From the NCBI GenBank assembly GCA_963730225.1, contig CAVSQX010000002.1:62001-126000 (forward strand): a stretch of 64,000 nt of DNA, read 5' to 3'. Below the pieces are notes generated by a model, which was given only the letters and a program-made list of their open reading frames with translations, did no database searches and was not told the origin of the DNA. Below, one piece after another: positions 52,038-62,141 of the stretch; positions within the stretch are counted from its first letter, which is position 1, and each line of letters opens with the position of its first letter. Origin of the DNA: CAVSQX01 sp963730225. GTDB lineage: Bacteria; Planctomycetota; Phycisphaerae; Tepidisphaerales; Tepidisphaeraceae. A program made the position numbers and the translations under genes.

Positions 52038-54976
52038 ATGAAATACATCCGCATCCGCGGCGCACGCGAGCACAACCTCAAAAGCATCAATGTCGACATC
52101 CCGCGCGATCAGCTTGTCGTCATCACCGGCCTCTCCGGTTCCGGCAAAAGCACGCTGGCCTTCGACACCGTCTTTGCCGAAGGCCAACGCAAATACATGG
52201 AATCCCTTTCCACCTACGCCCGCCAATTCCTCGACCAACTACAAAAACCCGACCTCGACGAAATCGAAGGCCTCCCGCCCACCATCGCCATCGAGCAGCG
52301 CTCCAGCTCCTCCAACCCGCGCTCCACCGTCGCCACCACCACCGAAATCTACGACTACCTCCGCGTTCTCTTCGCCCGTGCCGGCACTCCGCACTGCTGG
52401 GAATGCGGCCGGCCCATCGCCAGCCAGACCACTTCCCAGATCGTCGACGCCGTCATGAAGAATCCCCCCGGATCAAAAATCATGATCCTCTCGCCGGTGA
52501 TCCGTGGCCAGAAGGGCGAGCACAAAGACATTTTTTCCGCCATTCACAAGCAGGGCTACGTCCGCGCCCGCGTCGACGGCGAAATCATCGAACTCAACCC
52601 CGCCGATTTCCCCGTCCTCAAAAAAACCTTCGTTCACAACATCGAAGCCATCGTCGACCGCATCGTTCTCAAGCCCGAAATCCGCTCGCGCCTGACCGAC
52701 TCCATCGAAACCGCCGTCAAGCTTTCCCAGGGACTGGTGATCGTCTCCACCGCATCCGAAAAATCCCCCGCCGGCTGGAACGACCAGATTTACAGCGAAA
52801 AATTCGCCTGCCCCATTCACCCCAATGTCTCCTTGCCCGAACTGGAACCCCGCCTTTTCAGCTTCAATTCCCCTCACGGCGCCTGCCCCGAGTGTCACGG
52901 CCTGGGCACCCGATCTGAATTCGATCCCGACATGATCGTCCCCGACGATTCCCTTTCGCTGGAGAGCGGCGCGATCGAAGCCTGGCGGAAAAACGGCAAG
53001 CGCATGAACATCTTCTACAGCCGAATCCTCCGCACCTTCGCGCGCGATTTCGGCATCGACTATTCCCAGCCCTACAAAGACATCCCCCGCAAAGTCCGCG
53101 ACATTCTCATGCTGGGAACGGACGCCGCCGGCGAAGAAAATTCCGCAACCTTTTTCGAAGGTGTCATCCCCAATCTCCAGCGCCGATTCGAAAACACCGA
53201 AAGCGAATGGGTCAAAGCGCGAATGCACAGTTACATGTCCGAGCAGCCCTGCGATGTCTGCGGCGGCACCCGCCTCAAAAAGGAAGCGCTCTGCGTTCGT
53301 CTGCACGTCGCCGCCGCCCAATCCCCGTTTAGCGCCGCCCCGCAGGGCGCGCGTCTTCCGATTCCCCCGCGCCGATCGTCCTCCCCGGCTACTCCATCGA
53401 CGATGTTTCCCGGCTCACCGTCGAAAGGGCCAAATCCTTTTTCGAGAATCTCCAGCTCGGCGCCGAAGGCGCGGTCATCGCCGAGCCGATCATCCGCGAA
53501 ATCAACTCGCGCCTGGGTTTCATGGTCGACGTGGGCCTCGGCTATCTGACTCTCGATCGCAAAACCGGCTCCCTCTCCGGCGGCGAAGCCCAGCGCATCC
53601 GTCTGGCGACGCAGGTCGGCTCCGGCCTGGTCGGTGTCTGCTACGTGCTCGACGAACCCACCATCGGCCTGCACCAGCGCGACAACACGCGCCTGGTCCG
53701 CACGCTCAAACGTCTCCAATCCATCGGCAACACGGTCATCATCGTCGAGCACGATGAAGACTGCATCCGCGCTGCCGACTACCTCATCGACATCGGCCCC
53801 GGCGCAGGCGCTCACGGCGGCAATGTCGTCTGCGCCGGCCCCATGCCCGAAGCGCTCCGGCACACCGAAAGCATCACCGTTAAATATCTCACCGGCGAAT
53901 ACGCCATCATGCCCCCGCCCAATCGCCGGCCCATCTCCCCCGAAAAATCCTGCATCGAACTCAAAGGCTGCCGCGAGAACAATCTCAAAAACATCGACGT
54001 CCGCATTCCCCTGGGCGGCCTGGTCTGCATCACCGGCGTCTCCGGCTCCGGCAAATCCACGCTCATCAACCAAACGCTTCTTCCCGCTCTCAAGCGCAAA
54101 ATCTACGGCTCCAAAACCAAGGCCGGCGTTTTCAAAACCCTCAACGGCTGGAACAAAATCGACAAGGTCATCGAGATCGACCAATCCCCCATCGGCCGAA
54201 CCCCGCGCAGCAATTCCGCCACCTACACCGGTGTCTTCGACGAAATCCGCAAAGTTTTCGCCAAAACCAAGGAAGCCAAAATCCGCGGCTACGAATCGGG
54301 CCGATTCTCTTTCAACGTCAAAGGCGGCCGCTGCGAAGCCTGCCAGGGCCAGGGCACCAAATGCATCGAGATGCACTTCCTCCCCGATGTCTACGTCGCC
54401 TGCGAAGTCTGCCACGGCTCCCGCTACAATGCCCAGACGCTGGAAATTCTCTACCGCGGCAAATCCATCGCCGACGTGCTGGCCATGACCGTCGAGGAAT
54501 CCCTGAATTTCTTCGAAAACTTCCCCCTCATTCAACGCATGCTCAAAGCCCTCAGCGATGTGGGCCTCAGCTACATCAAGATCGGCCAGCCCAGCACCCA
54601 ACTCTCCGGCGGGGAAGCCCAGCGCGTCAAGCTCGCCACCGAACTCGGCAAAAATCCCACCGGCCACACGCTCTACGTCCTGGACGAACCCACCACCGGC
54701 CTGCATTTCGCCGACATCCACAACCTGTTAAACGTCTTGAATCGTCTGGCCGACCTCGGCAACACGATCGTCGTGATCGAGCACAATTTAGATGTGATCA
54801 AATGTGCCGATTGGCTAATCGACATGGGCCCCGAAGGCGGCGACGCCGGCGGCCGCGTCATCGCCTCCGGCCCCCCCGAGCGAATCGTGAAGAACGAAGC
54901 GAGTCACACCGGCCAATACCTCCGCCCGCGCCTTGAAAGTCCCACTACGCCCCTCATAGAACAAAAAATCGCCTGA
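52038..54976 (+). CDS. uvrA: UvrABC excinuclease subunit A (frame break)
   Basis: DNA-damage recognition ATPase of nucleotide excision repair, about 979 aa. Start MKYIRIRGAREHNLKSINVD; first Walker A ITGLSGSGKSTLAFDTV; zinc site 1 FACPIHPNVSLPELEPRLFS…ACPECHGLG (CxxH…CxxC). Signature 1 GSLSGGEAQRIRLATQVGSG; second Walker A ITGVSGSGKSTLINQT; zinc site 2 GRCEACQGQGTKCIEM…ACEVCHGSRY; second signature QLSGGEAQRVKLATELG. A frame change near 53352 (one base missing) joins …SAAPQGA | SSDSPAPIVLPGYSIDDVSR. Confidence 0.93.
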
Positions 54977-55029
54977 TCGCACGCCGCCACTTAACCCGGC
55001 ATGACCATACGCTGGGCTTTGTGCCTCGA

Positions 55030-56708
55030 TCACCGGTTCACCACCCGCAACACCAAAAACCCCTCCGCCGGCACGCGCCCCATCGCAAACGGAATTCGAT
55101 CGCCGCGCGAAAAATAAAAGTTCGCGCCCATGCCCGCGTTCATCGTCGTCAGCCACGGAAACGTCGGCTCCTCCCTCGTATCCACCAATTCCAATCCCGA
55201 AAAATTCGCCGAGAAGCCGTAATTGTCGAGTGGAATCACAACCAGATCCCCCGCGCCGTACTCGGGCTTTCGCTCATCCACCGGCCGCGCCCCCATCTCC
55301 TGCATGTAATATTGAAACCCCCAATGCCCCGCGAACCACATTGGCTTCCCGTCGCTTTCATGCGTCAGCTCTCGCGCCGCCTGGTAATCCGCAGCTGCCA
55401 ATTGATAGTCCGCCGTGGTAACCACGACCGCCACAACCGCCGCCGCGATCATCGCCATCACGATTTTGCCAACCGCGGCTCTTTCTTCGACGGCACACTG
55501 AGCCAAAATGCAAACCGCCGGCAACATCGGCAGAATCGAACGCGCATTGATCGCCCAGTTCACGATCGTAGCGAACACAAACACGCCACCGATCCAAATC
55601 ACCAGCAGCGCGCAGTTGCGCAGGCGTCCGTCGTGCACCATCCGCCAGGCGCCTTGCCAACACAGTAGAACCACCGCCACTCCCGCCGCCGCAAAAACTC
55701 CGCACTGCACGTAAAACGGCCAAGCAACTCCCGCTCCCGGTGAAACGATATTCTGCCATCCGAACGGACTGGCGAAACTCCGCCGTGCCGCCAATCCAAA
55801 CACGATCGCCGATGCGACAATGACTGCCCGGCTCCGCCATCCCATGACCATCGCCGCCAAAATCGCCACCGCCGACGCTCCGCCTCCCACATAAATCAGC
55901 CCATCCAGCAGCTTCGTTGGCGAAGGAATAGGATTTGCCCGGTTCGCCTCGGCCGAAAATTCCGCCGCATCGCTCAGCATTCCCCGTCCGTAATGAACCA
56001 GCGTGTAATGCTGATATCCCGCCAGAATCAGTACCGGAATCAAAAGCGAAACGCACTGAAGAATTCTCGTCCGCCGCGGCGCAGCTTTCAGCAGCGAGTA
56101 GACCACCACCAGCGGCAGCAGTCCCGCCGCCAGATATTTGCACATCACCGCCGCCGCGATCGTCGCTCCCGCCAACGGCAACAGCCACGGCGATTTTTCC
56201 GATCCCCACATCCACAGCAGAATCCCCCAGATCCAAAGACAGATCAGCGGCACTTCACACATCACCGTCGTCGCCGACACCAGCATTGCCGGGCACAGCA
56301 TAAACAGCAGCACCGCGCCCAGCGGCTGGCGCAGTACCGTCCGGCCAGAAAATAAAATCCCACCATCCCCGCCAGCAGCGGCAGCAGAAACGCCGCATGC
56401 AGACCGACTTCACTCCACCCCACGATCTTCGCCGCCGCCGCGATGAAATACGGCACCCCCGGCGGATTTTTCATCACCTCGATCTCCGGCTGCTCGTGTC
56501 CGTTCCAATTCGCCGTGAACCCAAAAAAATCCCCCGGCGTCCGAGCGATCTGCCGGGCCATCCACAAATACATCGGATCATCCACGTGAAACCGCTTCCC
56601 CACGAACGGCATGGCCAAAAGCAGACAAAAACCGCAGACAATTCCGACCTCGCAAGCTCGCCGTACTCCGGATCGCGCCTGCGATGTGCTTTGTTCGCGG
56701 TTCGTCAC
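55030..56708 (-). CDS. Membrane glycosyltransferase-like protein (frame break)
   Basis: About 559 aa. N-terminal loop FHVDDPMYLWMARQIARTPG-DFFGFTANWNGHEQPEIEVM, with Asp/Glu residues as in GT39/ArnT-like enzymes. Then about ten hydrophobic segments and a soluble C-terminal domain ending VPAEGFLVLRVVNR. Frame change near 56340 (one base missing). Third protein of this general type in the window, not adjacent to the other two. Confidence 0.7.
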
Positions 56709-56835
56709 GATTTCGGTCTTGCGCGCGTTTTAATCGAGCGGCCACACCCACGCAAACTTCGCCTGACTTTCCCCTTTCCCTCGGCTAAATTATCTTCGTC
56801 GGGCTTTTCCGTCATCCCTCGGGCCGGAGCGAAAC

Positions 56836-59800
56836 ATGGAAACCCCCTTGTCCCAGCGCAGATTCTACAAACCCATTCACCGCCTCGACCCCGCTCCGTT
56901 CCTCCGCTGGGCCGCCCTCACCACGCTCCTGGCTCTGCTCCTGGCACTGCTCATGAGCTGGCTCTTCCGCAAAGGCTGGTATCTGGTCATCCTCGTTCCC
57001 TCCTTCGCATCATTTTTCGTTGCAACCTACATTTCCATCACCATCCACAAAGGCAAAGTCCGTTGGCCCGCCTTCGCCGCCGCGTTCGGTTTTTTCATCG
57101 GCGTTCTTCTCTACGGCGGCTATCTCTACTTCTGCATGCTCGCCTACCTCGGCTACCAGAATGCGTCTCGCATCGATCTGCTCCCGCGCTACATCGATCT
57201 CCGCCTTCACACCGATGTCCAGCGCAACATCGAAATGCCCAGCGAAAAATCCGAACGCCCCGATCCCGTCATTAACGGCATTTTCCTCTGCATCGAACTT
57301 GCACTGGTGCTGCTGCTCACCACTGCCTTCGGCTATCGACGCGCTCTTCGCACCTTCTGCGAAAAATGCAACCAATGGAAGCGGCAGGACCTTGCCATTT
57401 TTCCCCCCGGCACCGGCGTCGCCATCGCCCAATGGTTCCAGCATGGCCAACTCGCCCAACTCGCCGCCATTCCGCCCTACACGCCCACCGGCAAATCCAA
57501 AGCCTCCACCGTCGTAGCCCTGGAACGCTGCGACTGGCCCGGTGGCGAGCAATGCCCCGTCTACTTCGGCGTCAAAAATGTCTCCTCCGTCCTGGGCCGG
57601 AATTTGGTCTTCGACGAATCGCTCGGAAAAGTCGCCGTCCCCCGCGTCGAACTGACCCCCGACGAACTCAAAGTCGTCCTGCCCGTCTTCTCCAAAATCC
57701 CCGCCGTCGGAGCGGTCGCCGGGCTGCCGGCATTCGCCGCCCTCGTCGACGTCAAACCCGTTCCCCCCGGCGAAGCCAACAAAATCCTCGCCAGGCGCAC
57801 TGTCCTCATGGCAAATGCCGTCGCGCTCTGCACCCTGGTTGTCTTCTTCGGTTCCATCGCCGGTTGCCTGGGCGCCATCGCTTACCTCGCTCACATTTCC
57901 GAGCCTCCCATTGATCCACTCCGCCTCGTTGCCACCCTCGCCCTGATAATTCTCTGCGCCGTGCTGGCGATCCTCAGCGGTTACATCGGTCTGAAAAATC
58001 CCGGCGTGCCCGGCGACAAATTTTATCGCTTCCGCGCCCGCCGCTGGTTCTCCCTTCGCCGCAACAAAATCGTCGACCCCGATCGCCCCAGCGATCTGCC
58101 GACATTTTTCGTCGGCATGACTCCCCGCAAAAACTGGGGCAAGCTCCTGCTCGAATGCTCCACCGACATGGGGTTTCTTCAGATCGATCCCCGCCGCCGC
58201 GAGCTGCGCTTCGAAGGCGATGTCGAACGCTACCGCATTCCCGTCTCCGCCATCACCAACTGCGGCCTGGCCAGTTATTCCGCCAGCGCCAGCAACACCC
58301 GAATCGAATACTGGGCCGTCGTCGTCCAGGGCAATACCGCCGCCGGTTTCTGGGAAGCGCCTTTCTACCCGCGCCAAACCAAATGGTTCCCCCCGCGCGA
58401 TCATCGCCGAGTCTATGCCCAGCAAATCCTCGACCAGATCGCCCCCATGCTCCGGCCCCAGGCCCTGGCCGATTCGGCGCCCACGTTGCCTCCGCCAGTT
58501 CCAATTTCCCCTGATCAGCTCGACTCCACCGCCGCACTGCCGATCGCCGCGCCCGTTCCCACCGGCCGCAAAATCAATCGGTTGCTGTTCGTCCGCATCG
58601 CCATCATTGTGCTCGCCGTCGCAATCGGCATCTGGCGCGGCATCGCCAATCACTCTGTTCACACGCCGGCTCCATCGCCCGACGAATCCGCCACCGGCCC
58701 CACGCTCGATCTTCGTCTCACCGACATCCAGCCTAATCAGCAGATGACCGACACCCCGCCATTCCACGCCCCCGGCGGAGATTGGACCGTCTTCACCGCC
58801 TCCGCCGCCGACGATCCCCAGGCCAACTTCACCCTCGCCGTCCAAAATCCCGCGCCGCTCGTTGCTCCGCTTCCCATCGCTTTTTCCAACGTCGAAATCC
58901 TCCCCGGCGATCGTCAGGCCGGCGGCCATCTCGTCGACGCATTGGCCAAGACGTTCCAGCTTCCCTCGCCCGATCCTCCTTCGCTTCAGCCGCTCCAACC
59001 GTTGAAACTTCACACCGCCGTCCTCGGTGAGAATCTCTCCGGCCCCCGCGAAGGCCTGAAGGAAAAACAGGGTTCCTGGGTCGACACCAAATGGTTCATC
59101 CAGAACGAAGGTCTCGACGCCGAAGTTTTCTTTGACTACAACCTGTCTTCCGCTCGGGCCGCCTTCTCCGAAAAAGATTCCGATTACGACGCGGATGTCG
59201 TGCAGGGCCTGGCCTTCGTGCTCCGCGACGGCCCCCGTCCGCCGCGCTCGCCGCAGAACGATCCCAACTTCACCACCGACGGCCCGCGCGTCGCCGACCT
59301 CCAGTCCATTCCCGATTCCACCCACTGTGCCGCCGAATTTGCCCGCGGTGGAAAGCTGCTGCTCTTCTGGCGGCGAACCGCCGCCTCCTCGCTCATGGCC
59401 GCCCCGCTGGATAATCCCCAGTCCCCCGCGGCCCTGGCCACGTTCGACGGAATCATCACCGACATCGGCTGCGCCGATCCCGACGCCAATCGCATCGTCG
59501 TCGAAGAACGCCTCGGCAAAAGCGACCTGATCCTCAACTCCAACGACACCACCCGATTCTGGTGGATCGACCGCTCCACCAACCAGCGTCGCCCACTGAC
59601 CGGCCCCTGGGGCCAATTCCCCTCGCTGGCCGGCGGGCAAAAAGCCCTTTCACCCAATGGCCGCTACATCGTCATCCACAGCCTCTCTGGCACCGCGCTG
59701 GATAGAAAACGAAACTCCGTCCTGGACATCATCGACGTGCAAACCTTCAACATCGTTCATGGCGACATCGAGAATTCCTTCTTCAAGGGCTGGACCGGCG

Positions 59801-60273
59801 ACGGCGACAATCTTCGCGCCGTTGCTATCACACAAAACCGATCGGAGACCGCCCCGGCGTCCAAAACATGGTGCATCAACCCCGCCACCGGCGTCGTCGC
59901 ACCCGCTGATCCATCGGTAGTCGATTCCTTCGACTCAAACCTCTCCCCCGATCATCTCCACAAGCTGCTCGTTCATCCGCAAACCAGCCTTGATGTGATC
60001 GATCTTTCCACCCATGCGACCAGCACCTTCAATTTCCATCCCGACGACCGCCGTTTCGCCAACGCCGACGCGTTCCGTTGGCTCAGCCCCCGCTACATCC
60101 AATTCGACACCGGCAAAACCACCTTCATCGACATCACCACGATGAAGCAAGGCTATCTCCCCACCGCCGACCGCGACGGCCAGCCGGAGCCATTTCTTTT
60201 CAGCCCCGATTTCCACTGGGCCATCGCCTTCCAGAAAACCGCCGTGATGCTCGGCCGAGTCGCACTCCCCTGA
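56836..60273 (+). CDS. Large multi-domain membrane protein with C-terminal propeller-like domain, unknown
   Basis: An 1145-aa protein. N-terminal four-helix membrane region (about 25-200), a cytoplasmic-type domain (about 200-320), two more hydrophobic helices (about 325-390) and a soluble stretch with a PH-like look (WGKLLLECSTDMGFLQIDPR … YRIPVSAITNCGLASYSASA). A Pro-rich linker and another helix (about 585-605) follow. The last 500 residues are a beta-rich, WD40/TolB-like propeller (WSPNG-like: KALSPNGRYIVIHSL). I do not recognise the whole. Divergent from the transferase gene. Confidence 0.7.
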   Translation: METPLSQRRFYKPIHRLDPAPFLRWAALTTLLALLLALLMSWLFRKGWYLVILVPSFASFFVATYISITIHKGKVRWPAFAAAFGFFIGVLLYGGYLYFCMLAYLGYQNASRIDLLPRYIDLRLHTDVQRNIEMPSEKSERPDPVINGIFLCIELALVLLLTTAFGYRRALRTFCEKCNQWKRQDLAIFPPGTGVAIAQWFQHGQLAQLAAIPPYTPTGKSKASTVVALERCDWPGGEQCPVYFGVKNVSSVLGRNLVFDESLGKVAVPRVELTPDELKVVLPVFSKIPAVGAVAGLPAFAALVDVKPVPPGEANKILARRTVLMANAVALCTLVVFFGSIAGCLGAIAYLAHISEPPIDPLRLVATLALIILCAVLAILSGYIGLKNPGVPGDKFYRFRARRWFSLRRNKIVDPDRPSDLPTFFVGMTPRKNWGKLLLECSTDMGFLQIDPRRRELRFEGDVERYRIPVSAITNCGLASYSASASNTRIEYWAVVVQGNTAAGFWEAPFYPRQTKWFPPRDHRRVYAQQILDQIAPMLRPQALADSAPTLPPPVPISPDQLDSTAALPIAAPVPTGRKINRLLFVRIAIIVLAVAIGIWRGIANHSVHTPAPSPDESATGPTLDLRLTDIQPNQQMTDTPPFHAPGGDWTVFTASAADDPQANFTLAVQNPAPLVAPLPIAFSNVEILPGDRQAGGHLVDALAKTFQLPSPDPPSLQPLQPLKLHTAVLGENLSGPREGLKEKQGSWVDTKWFIQNEGLDAEVFFDYNLSSARAAFSEKDSDYDADVVQGLAFVLRDGPRPPRSPQNDPNFTTDGPRVADLQSIPDSTHCAAEFARGGKLLLFWRRTAASSLMAAPLDNPQSPAALATFDGIITDIGCADPDANRIVVEERLGKSDLILNSNDTTRFWWIDRSTNQRRPLTGPWGQFPSLAGGQKALSPNGRYIVIHSLSGTALDRKRNSVLDIIDVQTFNIVHGDIENSFFKGWTGDGDNLRAVAITQNRSETAPASKTWCINPATGVVAPADPSVVDSFDSNLSPDHLHKLLVHPQTSLDVIDLSTHATSTFNFHPDDRRFANADAFRWLSPRYIQFDTGKTTFIDITTMKQGYLPTADRDGQPEPFLFSPDFHWAIAFQKTAVMLGRVALP

Positions 60274-60686
60274 TCGCGTAGCGGACTTCGGCGAGCTCCG
60301 TCGAGCCGTCGCCCCCCAGGGGCACTCTTCTGATTCTTCACCGGCGCCCCGAGCGACAGCAGATTCCCATCCAAATCCTTCACCACAAAATCGCGCATGC
60401 CGTACGAAGGATCCTTCGGCTCCCCATCCACCCTCGCTCCGCGGCCGACCATCTCGCGGTAAAAATCATCGACGCCATCGCAGAAGATGTAGATCGTCCC
60501 CGTCCCCGCCGCGCTCGTGTTCGGATTGCTCTGTAGCGACAGATGAATCAGGCAACTATCTCGCTCGACCCCCGCATAATTCGCCAGCCGAAATTCCTCG
60601 CTGAACCCCAGCACATCCGTGTAAAACCGCACCGCCGCGGCGATGTCGCTGACGGGCAAAATGGTCGCAGCCCCGGTGATTTTCAT
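60153..60686 (-). CDS. VOC-superfamily (glyoxalase/bleomycin-resistance-like) protein
   Basis: N-terminus ITGAATILPVSDIAAAVRFY-TDVLGFSEEFRLANYAGV, then CLIHLSLQSNPN, TIYIFCDGVDDFYREMVGRG and MRDFVVKDLDGNLLSLGAP. These place metal-ligand and fold positions of a VOC protein of about 120 aa. The frame stays open another 50 residues and overlaps the 3' end of the convergent large gene, so the true stop is probably near 60300 and another frame error is likely. Substrate unknown. Confidence 0.7.
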   Translation of the reverse strand: MKITGAATILPVSDIAAAVRFYTDVLGFSEEFRLANYAGVERDSCLIHLSLQSNPNTSAAGTGTIYIFCDGVDDFYREMVGRGARVDGEPKDPSYGMRDFVVKDLDGNLLSLGAPVKNQKSAPGGRRLDGARRSPLRDQGSATRPSITAVFWKAMAQWKSGLKRNGSGWPSRSAVGR

Positions 60687-60699
60687 AAGATGGGCGTTA

Positions 60700-60954
60700 T
60701 CACGCTGCCGCCCCCTCGCGGTCCACCAGCGTAATGCTCCAAACCGCCCCGAACGTGCTGAACATGCGTACCCTCCCGGTGATCACATAAAACTCGTCGC
60801 TGCCCGGTTCCTTGCCCTCCGGGTCAAACGCAATGTTCTCCGGATGCTCAATCACGACGCGATCGCCGCTTTCCAAAATCAGCAGAAATCGCCGAAACGG
60901 CGCGGACCGAATGGGCCGCTGAATCTCCGCTCGAATTGCTTCATTTCGCGCCAT
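60700..60954 (-). CDS. Small conserved-type protein, unknown
   Basis: An 84-aa protein (MARNEAIRAEIQRPIRSAPF-RRFLLILESGDRVVIEHPEN-IAFDPEGKE … GRVRMFSTFGAVWSITLVDR). The text RPFRRFLL.LeSGDRv.v.HPE.IA recalls small planctomycetal proteins of unknown role. Start with AGGG seven bases upstream. Confidence 0.65.
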   Translation of the reverse strand: MARNEAIRAEIQRPIRSAPFRRFLLILESGDRVVIEHPENIAFDPEGKEPGSDEFYVITGRVRMFSTFGAVWSITLVDREGAAA

Positions 60955-61088
60955 TTGCCCTCGATCAACCGGAGTCCGCAAGTATATCAGAACCAACCAT
61001 CGCAAACGATCATTTCCCACCAAAAACGCCAGCCGCATTTATGCGGCTGGCGCTCAATTACCTGTAGTAGTGCTGTCGATTCACGCCG

Positions 61089-61314
61089 TCAAAATCGGCC
61101 CGAAAGCATGCAGCACTTCTTGAAAGCACTTGCCCGATCCGCACGGGCACGGATCGTTCCGGCCGAGTTTTTCGAGCAGTTCCTTATCGCCATGGACGAT
61201 TCGCACACCGCGCTTCACGTGGGTCTCGGATGGATGGCCTCGACGCCGTTTACTGGTGTGCTGGAAAGCAGAATTGATCGAATTCAGTGTTACGCATGGG
61301 ACACCGCCGTTCAA
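61089..61314 (-). CDS. SEC-C motif zinc protein (frame break at motif end)
   Basis: Short protein with HVKRGVRIVHGDKELLEKLG-RNDPCPCGSGK, the SEC-C zinc motif first known from the SecA C-terminus. As written the frame runs on to KCFQEVLH. Dropping one T near 61128 gives GKAFKKCCMLSGRF, the normal CxC…CC end with a stop at 61089-61091. Likely a small metal-binding adaptor; exact start uncertain. Confidence 0.65.
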
Positions 61315-61413
61315 ATTCCAGATAAGAAAATCATCTTACGCTTAGACGAGCGATGCGAGAAGCGCGACGGACTGCGCGAGCGACCAGCGCCGCTCCGAAC
61401 TGTGCACCGACGC

Positions 61414-61707
61414 TCAATAAGATCGCCGAGTCGTCTGCGGTTCATGGGAAACAAACCGAGAGCGCACGGCATGCCAAATCACCGCGCCCACGGCCGCGCC
61501 GATCGCGGCGGACATCAGCACACGCACCGTGAAGACCGAAACGGCATAACCTTCGAAAAAGCTGTACACACCCGCCACCACCAGTGCGCTGCCGGCGACG
61601 ACAAGAATTCCCAGCCCCGGATCGTCGCTGCTTTTAATGATTTTACTGGCGACAAATCCAATGATCAGGCCGACAACGATCCAGCTTCCGATGGTTACGA
61701 TGGGCAT
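61414..61707 (-). CDS. GlsB/YeaQ/YmgE-family-like small membrane protein
   Basis: A 97-aa protein with three hydrophobic segments (GSWIVVGLIIGFVASKII; GLGILVVAGSALVVAGVYSF; VLMSAAIGAAVGAVIWHAV), the pattern of transglycosylase-associated/GlsB stress membrane proteins. Start with GGAG seven bases upstream. Confidence 0.65.
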   Translation of the reverse strand: MPIVTIGSWIVVGLIIGFVASKIIKSSDDPGLGILVVAGSALVVAGVYSFFEGYAVSVFTVRVLMSAAIGAAVGAVIWHAVRSRFVSHEPQTTRRSY

Positions 61708-62141
61708 GGGCTTCTCCAGAAAAAGGGCGAATCTGCCGTCGACATCCACGAGGATGCGACCGCGGGTTGAAGTGGGGTTGGCACTTCGGAATCGCACCGT
61801 CAACGCGACGGCCGGCGATTCAAAACGGGACGGGCAAAAGGGCGAAGGAAGGAGAAGACGCGGTGAAAAGCAACGCGGAATCCAGCTCGATCGTCGGTTG
61901 GCCGGAGAGCACTCTACGCTTCCGAGATTCCAACAGATATGAAAAAGTACGAGCCGATGCGGTTCATCCCTGACAGTCCGCATTGAAAGTCCCTGCCGAT
62001 TCGGCAGAGAAACCGAAAAGCGCGTGTCGTTAAGACATTGAGAAATATCGAGTTGCATCCGTGCGACATTGGCACGCGGTTTGACTTCGCAGATTGAATC
62101 TCAACTGGAAGCTGACACACAAATTCACTACCGAGGAACTC
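61708..62141. other. Intergenic stretch before htpG
   Basis: About 430 bases without a convincing gene. Short frames here have Arg/Ser/Pro-rich, shadow-like text. A TTGACT at 62090-62095 is the best promoter-like word, but no good -10 follows and no CIRCE-type heat-shock inverted repeat was seen. Confidence 0.4.

Noticed and set aside
57010..59640. 876-aa minus-strand frame inside the large membrane protein
   Set aside because: Low-complexity Gly/Asp/Glu-rich shadow with no hydrophobic core or motif pattern; the plus-strand frame has coherent membrane and propeller segments.
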